NCBI GenBank assembly: GCA_041392205.1
Contig: JAWKMO010000002.1
Coordinates: 124,001 to 188,000, forward strand
DNA length: 64,000 nucleotides
Reading direction: 5' to 3'
Source: Halomarinibacterium sp041392205
Lineage (GTDB): Bacteria > Bacteroidota > Bacteroidia > Flavobacteriales > Flavobacteriaceae
Shown: piece after piece, positions 35,711-44,044 of the stretch
Layout of the letters: each line of letters opens with the position of its first letter
How positions within the stretch are numbered: the stretch's first letter is position 1
The notes under the pieces: model-generated
The model's input: only the letters and a program-made list of their open reading frames with translations
Database searches by the model: none
Told to the model about the DNA's origin: nothing
Made by a program: the position numbers and the translations under genes

Positions 35711-37386
35711 TAGCGTGACATTTTATCTGCCATAATTAGGGCATTATACAGGTTTACCATTTTTCCAGAGGTAGAAATATTAGTAAACTTATCTTGGTTA
35801 GATTCTTCTCCACCTAAAATTACGGTCGCTGTAGTACTTAATCCACTATCCATTAAAATTTGTTTTACTTGTTTTGCTGAAAGTGATGGGTAATACGAAC
35901 GAATCATTGCGGCAACCCCTGCTACAGCGGGAGCAGCCATGGAGGTTCCTTGTAGATATTCATAAGTGTTTAAAGGGGTTGTGGACCAAATTTTTACTCC
36001 TGGCGCAAAAACATCTACGTGGGTTTTTCCGAAGTTGGAAAAGGAGGCCACTAACTCGCTTCCGTATTTATAATTAAGTGCTCCAATAGTAATAAAAGTA
36101 GTTCCTATTTCTGAAGGATCTCCTACTTTTTGATCGTTAGGATACACTTGAATTTTATCTAAGTCAAATCCTTCATTCCCAGCCGCATTTACAATTAAAA
36201 CATCATTATCGGATGCATATTTAATGGCATCCCAGACCCATTGAGGGTGTGGAGAATAGTATTTTCCAAAACTGGTGTTAATTACTTTGGCACCATTATC
36301 TACCGCATAGCGTATGGCTAAGGCGATGTCTTTGTCGTATTCATCACCATCTGGAACAGCACGTACCACCATAATTTCAACGTTGTTTGCCACACCGTTT
36401 ATTCCTAATCCATTGTCTCTTTTTGCGGCAATAATTCCAGCTACGTGAGTCCCGTGACGAGCGTCTTCTTTTTTAGGATCGGGTCCGTCTACATCATTAT
36501 TACCATAAAATTTTGAAGAAAAATCATCGGGATTATCACCCAGGTTTTCGTTTCTAAAGTTTTTATTGATGTTAAAATGACTATCCAATCTTCTGCCAAA
36601 ATATTCTATCCCATTATTCAGTTCTTTCATTACTTCGGGAACAGAATCGCCAAAATTTAACATCTGGGTAAGCATCCCAATTTGTTGTTGTTCAGTTTCA
36701 GTAGGGTTTGCTATGTTTTTTAGGTCGGCAGCCGTATATTTTTCTTTCCCTAATTTTTTTGAAATAGCTTCGTGAGCAGGTGTTACTTGTCCAAGAATTT
36801 GTTCGTATCGGGCTTTGTTTGCTTGAGTTTCTCCAAACTCTTTTTCATATTCGCTTTTAGCTCTTTTGTAAATTTCAAAATCAGCACGGTCTGCGGCACT
36901 TATAGAAGCTTCGGTTTTTCCCTGAAATTTAGGTTCTAATTTTTTAAGGTAACGAACATACTCCATATTTTCGGCAACAATATTTCCTAGGAAATTCCAT
37001 CCGTGAATATCATCTACATACCCGTTTTTATCATCGTCAATGCCATTTCCAGCAATTTCATCTTTATTAACCCAAATAATATCTTTTAGGTCTTCGTGTT
37101 CAATATCAATTCCGCTATCGATTACTGCAACTATAACTTTGTTGTTTTTTCTTCCTTTTAATATTTCTGTGTATGCTTTATCGACACTCATTCCAGGAAT
37201 AGTATCCGTAATTAAATCTGCAGCACCCCAAGTTTTGGTTTCTGCTTCGGTAAGCGGAGCTGCTTTTAAGGGTAAATTATCAATGTTTGCAATTGGCGTT
37301 GAAACGATAGGCGCAACACTCCCTCCACAAGAAGTAAGCAAAGCGGCGGATATAAAGCTTAGTAAGGAAATTTTTAAAATGTTCAT
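35710..37386 (-). CDS. S8 family serine peptidase (subtilase) lipoprotein with a large insertion
   Basis: 558 residues with a lipobox at LLTSC (Cys20), suggesting a membrane-anchored enzyme. The triad is complete: Asp90 in VIDSGID, His311 in RHGTHVAG and Ser481 in GTSMAAPA, with the oxyanion Asn403 in AAGNEG. The spacing of Asp to His is about 220 residues, compared with about 30 in subtilisin. The extra roughly 190 residues (125-305) are mostly charged and helical. The gene lies between MBL and M1 genes; the stop overlaps the M1 start by 1 base. Confidence 0.93.
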   Translation of the reverse strand: MNILKISLLSFISAALLTSCGGSVAPIVSTPIANIDNLPLKAAPLTEAETKTWGAADLITDTIPGMSVDKAYTEILKGRKNNKVIVAVIDSGIDIEHEDLKDIIWVNKDEIAGNGIDDDKNGYVDDIHGWNFLGNIVAENMEYVRYLKKLEPKFQGKTEASISAADRADFEIYKRAKSEYEKEFGETQANKARYEQILGQVTPAHEAISKKLGKEKYTAADLKNIANPTETEQQQIGMLTQMLNFGDSVPEVMKELNNGIEYFGRRLDSHFNINKNFRNENLGDNPDDFSSKFYGNNDVDGPDPKKEDARHGTHVAGIIAAKRDNGLGINGVANNVEIMVVRAVPDGDEYDKDIALAIRYAVDNGAKVINTSFGKYYSPHPQWVWDAIKYASDNDVLIVNAAGNEGFDLDKIQVYPNDQKVGDPSEIGTTFITIGALNYKYGSELVASFSNFGKTHVDVFAPGVKIWSTTPLNTYEYLQGTSMAAPAVAGVAAMIRSYYPSLSAKQVKQILMDSGLSTTATVILGGEESNQDKFTNISTSGKMVNLYNALIMADKMSR

Positions 37387-37397
37387 GGGTGTAAGTA

Positions 37398-38258
37398 TTA
37401 ATTAAAGAGTTCGTTAAAAGTAAACACTTGATCGAGGCGTACGCCTTTTTCGGTATGTTTTACGGTGATTATTGGATTGTGAGCATCGTGCTCTAAAAAT
37501 AAATAGTACTTATTATCGGCAGCGGCATTCAGGAATTTTTCTTTTTCCGGCAATGTGAGCAAAGGACGCGTATCGTATCCCATCACGTAGGGTAGCGGTA
37601 AATGTCCCGCGGTGGGGAGCAAATCTGCCATAAAAACGAGGGTTTTTCCTTGGTAATGAATATGAGGAATCATTTGTTTTTCGGTATGTCCGTCTGCAAA
37701 AAAAATTCCGAAATCTAGTTCGTTGGCTTCTGAAAAGTCTGAAACCGGATTGGCTACAAAATGTAATTGCCCACTTTCCTGTATAGGAATAATATTTTCC
37801 TTCAAAAAGGAAGCTTGCTCTCTCCGGTTAGGTTGCGTTGCCCATTTCCAGTGACGCTCATTACTCCAATATTTGGCGTTTTTAAAGGCAGGTTCATATC
37901 CAGTTCGGTCTTTATTCCACTGTATGCTTCCACCACAATGATCAAAATGAAGGTGCGTTAAAAAAACATCGGTTATATCGTCTTTGTGAAACCCCGCTTT
38001 TTTAAGAGAATCATCCAAATTGTAATCTCCCCAGGGATAATAATAATTAAAAAAGGTATCGCTTTGTTTTTTTCCCATTCCGTTGTCAATAAGGGTAAGA
38101 CGGTTGCCATTTTCAATTAATAAGCAACGCGCGGCAATATCGATCATATTATTGCTGTCTGCGGGATTGGTTTTTGACCAAAGACTTTTAGGAACAACAC
38201 CAAACATAGCGCCGCCATCAAGTTTAAAATTTCCAGCCTCTATAGGAAACAGTTTCAT
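37398..38258 (-). CDS. MBL-fold metallohydrolase
   Basis: 286 residues with the full metallo-beta-lactamase motif set: THLHFDHCGGS (HxHxDH), a later His in FADGHTEKQM, an Asp/His pair near ADLLPTAGH, and the C-terminal LEHDAHNP. The layout resembles the N-acyl-homoserine-lactone lactonase/hydrolase group, but substrate cannot be assigned. There is no signal peptide, so it should be cytoplasmic. It is the first gene of the MBL-S8-M1 minus-strand unit, with 11 bases to the S8 gene. Confidence 0.9.
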   Translation of the reverse strand: MKLFPIEAGNFKLDGGAMFGVVPKSLWSKTNPADSNNMIDIAARCLLIENGNRLTLIDNGMGKKQSDTFFNYYYPWGDYNLDDSLKKAGFHKDDITDVFLTHLHFDHCGGSIQWNKDRTGYEPAFKNAKYWSNERHWKWATQPNRREQASFLKENIIPIQESGQLHFVANPVSDFSEANELDFGIFFADGHTEKQMIPHIHYQGKTLVFMADLLPTAGHLPLPYVMGYDTRPLLTLPEKEKFLNAAADNKYYLFLEHDAHNPIITVKHTEKGVRLDQVFTFNELFN

Positions 38259-38449
38259 AGGAAGCGCAAATTAACAAAAGAGAAACATTTAAGACATGGG
38301 TGTAGCCACTAATTTTGAAGAATTTAACAATTGAAATCATTTTAAGTGATTTTTTGATGAGGTTTTCATTTTCATTTTATTTTTTGAGCCAGAAAAAGAA
38401 TATTTTATCAATTGTTTCAAATAGTTTGGCACGGAAGGCAGTTTCTTCC

Positions 38450-38457
38450 TATTTTTA
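38450..38457 (+). promoter_or_regulatory. -7-like element for the antiporter gene
   Basis: TATTTTTA, one mismatch to TAnnTTTG, 18 bases before the ATG. Confidence 0.4.
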
Positions 38458-38475
38458 GAACATTAAAACAGCTAC

Positions 38476-40341
38476 ATGGTAGAATTAGCCGGAATTATTA
38501 TTCTTGGAATATTAGCACAATGGTTTGCGTGGAAATTTAAAATTCCGGCCATTTTACCATTAATTCTTATAGGATTATTAGTTGGCCCTATAGCGACCCT
38601 TATTTCAGAAAATGGGGAGTCTTGGATACAGCCAATTTGGGATGGTGAGCGAGGACTATTTCCAGGAGAAAATTTATTTTACTTTGTATCTCTAGCTATT
38701 GGAATCATTCTTTTTGAAGGAGGCCTTACACTAAAAAGAGGAGAAATCACAAAAGTGGGTCCCGTAATTGGAAAGCTTATAAGTATTGGAGCAATCATCA
38801 CTTTTTTTGGTGGAGGGTTGGCAGCGTATTACATATTTGGGCTAAACTGGCGAATTTCGTTTTTGTTTGCTTCGTTAATAATTGTAACTGGACCTACGGT
38901 TATCTCACCTATTTTAAGAAATATTCCGTTAAAAAAAGATGTGTCGGCAGTATTAAAATGGGAGGGAATTCTAATTGACCCTATAGGCGCTTTAGTAGCG
39001 GTATTAATTTTTGAGTTTATCAGCATTGAAGGTGATGCCGGCTATTCAAAACAAGCATTAATTGAATTCGGGAAAATTATTCTTATTGGGTTTTCCTTCG
39101 GAATATCTGGGGGTTATGCATTGTATTTTTCTATTAAAAAGAAATGGATTCCGCATTATTTATTAAATGTTGTGGTGTTATCGGTCGTGCTTTTGGTATT
39201 TGTAGAAAGCGATATTTTTGCTCATGAATCTGGATTATTGGCCGTTGTGGTTATGGGAATGTTTTTAGGCAACAGTGATTTACCCAACCTAAAGGAGCTC
39301 CTCTACTTTAAAGAGTCTTTAAGTGTGTTACTCATCTCCATTTTATTTATTTTACTTGCAGCGAATATTAAAATTGATGATCTATTATTAATTTATAACT
39401 GGAATACTGCTATTTTACTAGCAGTGATCATTTTTGTTCTAAGACCTCTTTCGGTATTTGCAAGTACTTTTGGGTCTTCTCTTAAATTCAATGAAAAGCT
39501 CTTCATTAGTTGGGTGGGACCACGAGGAATAGTCGCTGCTGGGATTGCCTCTCTTTTTGGAACAAAACTGGCTTTAAAAGGATTTGTAGGGGCCGAATAT
39601 ATAACTCCGCTAGTTTTTGCAGTGGTTTTAGTGACGGTATTGTTAAATGCTACAACGGCACGGTTTTTTGCATCAGTAGTAGGCGTGTTTTTAAAAACTT
39701 CGGAAGGAATTTTAATTGTAGGTGCTTCAAAAGGTTCGAGGCTCATTGCTAACTATCTTCAAAAAAATGGCCGACATGTCGTATTGGTAGACTCTAATCA
39801 AGCCAATGTAAATCAAGCAGAGGAGCTAGGCTTAGAAGCTTTTTCTGCAAACATCTATGCAGCAGATTTGGCAGCCGACATAGAACTAAGCGATGTAGGC
39901 TATTTATTGGCTTTAACCGGAAGCGAAGAGGTTAATAAACAAGCCATTAATCGATTTGGAAAAATATTTGGTGAAACCGGAATTTTTAGATTAATGTCTT
40001 CTGAAGAAAAACTACAAAGCGAAGAGATGAAGAACACTAAGGAGCTTTTTTCAAACACTCACGATTTTACTATGCTGGAAGAAGTTGCTAGAGTATATCC
40101 TTCCATCCAGGAAGTTCCTTTACAATCGAAAGCACAATTTTTAAAACTTCTTGCCATTATTGAAAAAGACAATAACATTGTACCCCTCTTTTTAAAGCTA
40201 CCCTCAGGATTTTTAGAAATTATAAATACGCCTTCAGAAATGGAAGTAACTGAAAATTGTCAATTAGTGTATCTTGGAAAACCACTTGATATTGAAGAGC
40301 TCAACAGTGTTACTAGAAACCAACGAACCGCAAAAAAATAA
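38476..40341 (+). CDS. Cation:proton antiporter with a C-terminal TrkA-N-type domain
   Basis: 621 residues. About 12 membrane helices (1-400) of the CPA1/NhaP type, with IIVTGPTVISPILRN and a charged KWEGILIDPIGA segment. A nucleotide-binding domain follows from about 413 (LIVGASKGSRLIANYLQKNG and VLVDSNQAN), that is, an RCK/TrkA-N-like regulatory part. It probably exchanges Na+ or K+ for H+, with the C-terminal domain sensing NAD(H) or nucleotides. No partner gene is adjacent. The call rests on helix pattern and the TrkA-N fold, not on a selectivity motif. Confidence 0.88.
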   Translation: MVELAGIIILGILAQWFAWKFKIPAILPLILIGLLVGPIATLISENGESWIQPIWDGERGLFPGENLFYFVSLAIGIILFEGGLTLKRGEITKVGPVIGKLISIGAIITFFGGGLAAYYIFGLNWRISFLFASLIIVTGPTVISPILRNIPLKKDVSAVLKWEGILIDPIGALVAVLIFEFISIEGDAGYSKQALIEFGKIILIGFSFGISGGYALYFSIKKKWIPHYLLNVVVLSVVLLVFVESDIFAHESGLLAVVVMGMFLGNSDLPNLKELLYFKESLSVLLISILFILLAANIKIDDLLLIYNWNTAILLAVIIFVLRPLSVFASTFGSSLKFNEKLFISWVGPRGIVAAGIASLFGTKLALKGFVGAEYITPLVFAVVLVTVLLNATTARFFASVVGVFLKTSEGILIVGASKGSRLIANYLQKNGRHVVLVDSNQANVNQAEELGLEAFSANIYAADLAADIELSDVGYLLALTGSEEVNKQAINRFGKIFGETGIFRLMSSEEKLQSEEMKNTKELFSNTHDFTMLEEVARVYPSIQEVPLQSKAQFLKLLAIIEKDNNIVPLFLKLPSGFLEIINTPSEMEVTENCQLVYLGKPLDIEELNSVTRNQRTAKK

Positions 40342-40367
40342 ATGCTTCAATAGACCGTTTTAACAAA

Positions 40368-40601
40368 ATGAACTTTATAAAACTTTCTCTTTTTCTTTTT
40401 GTATTCTCAGGATTTTTTGTTTCCTGTAAAAAAGAAGATTCGCGCAGTTGCACCTTTTGTAATTCTCCCGAAACTTTTGAATTTGAAGTTTGTCGCGAAA
40501 GCAATGGCAATGCATTTGTAAATGGAGTAGATACCGGTACCGATTACGATGTGTACTTATCAGGTTTAGAAGAAGGTGGCGCTACTTGTGGCGGTTTATA
40601 A
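40368..40601 (+). CDS. Small cysteine-rich lipoprotein
   Basis: 77 residues. The signal peptide ends in the lipobox FFVSC (Cys about 20), followed at once by KKED, the charged pattern (Lys plus acidic residues) known in Bacteroidetes as a lipoprotein surface-export signal. The mature part is about 57 residues with Cys in SCTFC, EVCRES and ATCGGL, so up to two disulfides are possible. It lies 26 bases after the antiporter stop and may be co-transcribed. Family and function unknown to me. Confidence 0.72.
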   Translation: MNFIKLSLFLFVFSGFFVSCKKEDSRSCTFCNSPETFEFEVCRESNGNAFVNGVDTGTDYDVYLSGLEEGGATCGGL

Positions 40602-40662
40602 ATACAAAGGCCCGTCCCAAGAGAAACAGGCCTATTATCTATTTTATAGAGTCGCAAGATTT

Positions 40663-42324
40663 CTATAGTTGCCAGCAATCATCTAAAAAATTATTGTTAC
40701 TTTTTCCTCCATACATCACAAAAAAATCAGCAGATAGGACAACATCAAATTGCTCGCGCCCTAAGGGCTCTTCATTGGGGTCGTGATAGACGTCAAGCAA
40801 CCAATCGATTCCATTTGACGAGTGCCAAACATCATTTAGATCGGTAACTGTGTTTCCAGTATCAGGATCAATACCATCTCCACCAAAAAGAAACATAACA
40901 AATCCATTGCTAGAAGTTACCAAGACATGCTGGGTTCTTTTCGTGAACGGAGCCTCAGGGGTTTCTAGTTTCCAAAAGTCGCCGGTAGAAGTACTCCAAA
41001 CATCATTTTGTCGTTGACCTCCTTGAATACTACCCCCAACTAAGAAAAGCTTATTTTTTACTAAAGCCACTTGATGCCCAACTCGGGGCTCAAATCCCGC
41101 ATTCTCTGTCTCCAAAAACCACGTTATTTTGTCATCATTATTTGGATCGGGTATTCCATCGGTACTCCAAACATCATTTTTTAAGATACCACCTGCGTTT
41201 CCTCCTATAATAAAAAGACGATCATTAAATACGATGGCCTGGTGCTCGTTACGCGCAGTATAATGAGTTCCATCACTTACACTCCCTGCAAACGGAACAT
41301 TTTCCCAGGTTATACCATCACTGCTTTTATGAGCCGTATTTGCGTTCCCATTGAGAACCCATATCTCATTTCTAAAAACGACTGCTTGATGCTCATCACT
41401 TCGCAAAAATCCAGTTTCTAGTGTATTATCTTTTACCATGGTCCAGGTTAGACCCCCATCATTACTTTTCCAAACATCATTATACTCTCCCCCAGTTCCA
41501 TCCATGTTTTTCACAGAGCCTCCAATAATCCATAAATAACCATTATAGTTTACCATTTGATGACCAAATCGACCTTCTTGATTGGGAATAGCATTAGTAG
41601 TAATAATAGTATAACCATTTCCGCCAGATGAGCCGTCTCCTGTGGTAAAGTTAAAGGTTGATGATTCTCTACTATTCCCTGCAGTATCAAAAGCCTCTAC
41701 ATACCATTCGTAATACTTATTGGCCTGTAATGAACCAATGGGAAGAGAGGTATTTGGAACATTAACACCAATACGTACACCATCAAAATAAACGTCATAA
41801 ACTATAGGATTGTTTTCTGGATCTGTAGCGGCTTGCCAAGTTAATATTGGATCTAATGGAACGTCAATAGCATTATCTATAGGACTTAAAAGTAGAAACG
41901 GATTTGGGGGTTGATTTATAACTGTTCCTGTAATAAATGAGAATACAGTTGCGCTATTGGTACTACCACTACTACTTTTTGCTTTTACATACCATTTATA
42001 TTGTGTGCTTGCCGTGAGAAGCTCTGTTAATGTATAGGTATTTGTAGTTATATTTCCTTTTAATAATTGAGAGGGCAATTCTCCATCGGGTATTTCATTT
42101 GCTTTTTGAAGGTATATATCGTAAGTAATACTTCCTCCATTAGGATCTGTACTTTGTTGCCAAGTTAAAGTTGGGGTAAAACTTACCTCGGTTGCATTAT
42201 TTGAAACTAATAACAAATTAAATGCAGATGGAGGAGTTGAGGTTTCGTCTTCAGTGTTTTCTTTACTGCAATTCACAGAGGATATTGATAGAAAAAGGAT
42301 TAGTAAAATTTTTGAGATTTTCAT
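40663..42324 (-). CDS. Kelch-repeat lipoprotein with fibronectin type III-like N-terminus
   Basis: 553 residues. The lipobox SVNC (Cys about 20) is followed by the charged stretch SKENTEDE. Two fibronectin type III-like repeats (about 35-130 and 138-228, with PTLTWQQSTDPNGG and PILTWQAATDPENN) precede a kelch-like beta-propeller (about 240-553). The propeller has repeated units such as GRFGHQMVNYNGYLWIIGG and NDVWKSNDGG. It is probably displayed on the outer-membrane surface. Kelch propellers usually bind proteins or glycans; no enzymatic residue is evident. It stands alone, with a TACATTTG -7 element 22 bases upstream. Confidence 0.87.
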   Translation of the reverse strand: MKISKILLILFLSISSVNCSKENTEDETSTPPSAFNLLLVSNNATEVSFTPTLTWQQSTDPNGGSITYDIYLQKANEIPDGELPSQLLKGNITTNTYTLTELLTASTQYKWYVKAKSSSGSTNSATVFSFITGTVINQPPNPFLLLSPIDNAIDVPLDPILTWQAATDPENNPIVYDVYFDGVRIGVNVPNTSLPIGSLQANKYYEWYVEAFDTAGNSRESSTFNFTTGDGSSGGNGYTIITTNAIPNQEGRFGHQMVNYNGYLWIIGGSVKNMDGTGGEYNDVWKSNDGGLTWTMVKDNTLETGFLRSDEHQAVVFRNEIWVLNGNANTAHKSSDGITWENVPFAGSVSDGTHYTARNEHQAIVFNDRLFIIGGNAGGILKNDVWSTDGIPDPNNDDKITWFLETENAGFEPRVGHQVALVKNKLFLVGGSIQGGQRQNDVWSTSTGDFWKLETPEAPFTKRTQHVLVTSSNGFVMFLFGGDGIDPDTGNTVTDLNDVWHSSNGIDWLLDVYHDPNEEPLGREQFDVVLSADFFVMYGGKSNNNFLDDCWQL

Positions 42325-42346
42325 TTTTAAAAATTTATGATTTGCT

Positions 42347-42354
42347 CAAATGTA
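42347..42354 (-). promoter_or_regulatory. -7 element for the kelch lipoprotein gene
   Basis: TACATTTG on the minus strand, 22 bases before the ATG. Confidence 0.55.
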
Positions 42355-42423
42355 CTTTTGAAATCTACTCGCTTTTTAATAATGTGATGAATGACAGAAA
42401 AAACAGTATAAATTACAAAAGCC

Positions 42424-43974
42424 TTACACAAGATTTTGTTTAAAGGATCTTGATAATGGAATTTCTGCGCCCGTTTTAAGAAAGATTTTAGTAGAATTGA
42501 AAGATTGAATGGAATTTTTATTGATAATAAAAGACCGGTGCGTTTGTATAAAATTGGGAGGTAGTTCTTCTACAATATCTTTCATTTTGTTTCTATCAAT
42601 TACTTTTTTTTCTCCAAAATAAAATTCCAGATAATTTCCGTCAGACTTAATATAGTCCAACTCATTCAAATATACTTTTGCTTTATTGTTTAAAGCAAGA
42701 AATTTTGCCTCCACCTTTTTTTCTATTAAGTCTTTTTCCATTTCAACCCTTTTTACTTTTTGAATATACAACACAAGTTTTCTGCCTAAAAATAAAGAGC
42801 TTATTAAAAAAAGGATAGACAATGTCGCCCATTGCCAGCGTTTTCTTTTTTGTTGGGAAAGCAAAAGAGCAACGTCTTGGTTTTCTTTTTCAAGACGTAA
42901 AATATCATTCGCTTGCTTTTCAACTTGATATTTTGAAGTTATTTCCGCTATGCGTTCGTTTTCTTGATAGGTAGCAATAGAATCTTTTATTTTTGAAAGG
43001 TTTTCGGCGTACTGAAAAGCATTTTTATAATCCGCTTTATTTTTGTAGCCCAAAACAATCATTTCGTACATTAAAGGGATAAGGGCTCTTTTTTCGGATA
43101 GTGAAATAGCCGTTTTCAAATTTGCAATACCTGTGTCATTTTGGTTGAGTCTAACTTGGGCTTTTCCTAAAATGAAATATGAAAAATCTATATTTTGTGT
43201 ATAGCCTATGGTGTTTTTAATTTCAATGGTTTTTTTTGCACTTTCAATAGCCTCTTTGTACATCTTGTTTTCAATGTAGTTTTTGCTAAGGTCATGGTAA
43301 ATTACTGATGCAAGTCTAGAATTGTTAGGATTTTCTATTTCTTTAAGCGCTTCGAGGGATATTTTTAGTTTGGTTTCAAAATTTTCTTCCGCACCTCTTT
43401 TCACATTTTCGTGAGTGCTAGTTAATTCTTTATTTTTATTGAGATCTGAGTGGAATAACGATTTATCATAAAAATAATCAGCCTGTTTTTCTGCGCCTTC
43501 ATTTTCATAAATTACACCAATATTTAAGTAATTTCGGGCTAAATATCCGTGTTCACTAAGATTGGTAAAAATATCTATTGCCATTAAATAATATTGCAGC
43601 GCCAAATCCCTTTGTTCTTTTAAAGAGTTAATAGTCCCAATATTTGCGTATGTTATTCCCAAATCTAGAGGGGTTATTTTTTCTTTGTTTTGTAGATTAA
43701 ACTGAAATAAAACTTCTGCTTCTTGGTATTTTTTTTTGCTTATTAAATAGGTTCCTTTTTCGGCAATAGTTTTTCCAATGAGAACGGTATCATTGATTTT
43801 TTTTGCTTTTTTATATGCAATTTCTGAGTAATAAAGAGCACTATCTTGATGGGTTTTATAAAAAGATTTCGCTTTAGAAAGCAAGTTGTCTATCTCAGAA
43901 ACAGTATTGTTTTGTGAATAGGTTTTGCCAAGTGCAAAAACAAAAAGGGTGTAAAGAAAAAACTTGAGTTTCAC
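42424..43974 (-). CDS. TPR-containing membrane protein with LytTR DNA-binding domain
   Basis: About 516 residues from a GTG at 43972-43974. The frame opens 18 bases earlier at a TTG, but that part overlaps a TATCTTTT -7-like sequence, so GTG is preferred; the start remains uncertain. A signal peptide (KLKFFLYTLFVFALGKTYSQ) is followed by tetratricopeptide repeats (about 50-330), a coiled coil, one membrane helix (about 393-413) and a C-terminal LytTR domain (about 430-516, with YIKSDGNYLEFYF and ETHRSF-like IQTHRSF). This is a one-component sensor: TPRs in the periplasm, DNA-binding domain in the cytoplasm. Target genes are unknown; the adjacent kelch gene is one candidate. Confidence 0.82.
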   Translation of the reverse strand: MKLKFFLYTLFVFALGKTYSQNNTVSEIDNLLSKAKSFYKTHQDSALYYSEIAYKKAKKINDTVLIGKTIAEKGTYLISKKKYQEAEVLFQFNLQNKEKITPLDLGITYANIGTINSLKEQRDLALQYYLMAIDIFTNLSEHGYLARNYLNIGVIYENEGAEKQADYFYDKSLFHSDLNKNKELTSTHENVKRGAEENFETKLKISLEALKEIENPNNSRLASVIYHDLSKNYIENKMYKEAIESAKKTIEIKNTIGYTQNIDFSYFILGKAQVRLNQNDTGIANLKTAISLSEKRALIPLMYEMIVLGYKNKADYKNAFQYAENLSKIKDSIATYQENERIAEITSKYQVEKQANDILRLEKENQDVALLLSQQKRKRWQWATLSILFLISSLFLGRKLVLYIQKVKRVEMEKDLIEKKVEAKFLALNNKAKVYLNELDYIKSDGNYLEFYFGEKKVIDRNKMKDIVEELPPNFIQTHRSFIINKNSIQSFNSTKIFLKTGAEIPLSRSFKQNLV

Positions 43975-44044
43975 TTTGAAAAAGATACACAAAAATTCGA
44001 AGCAATTATCTTCGGATGGAGAGGTTTATTTAATTGGCAATGCT

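Noticed and set aside
38430..38450. Possible sigma-54 promoter (TTGGCACGGAAGGCAG) before the antiporter gene
   Set aside because: The TGGCAC part is good but the GC of the -12 element is 2 bases too close, and no TTGC is present. A TATTTTTA -7 element is nearer and fits better.
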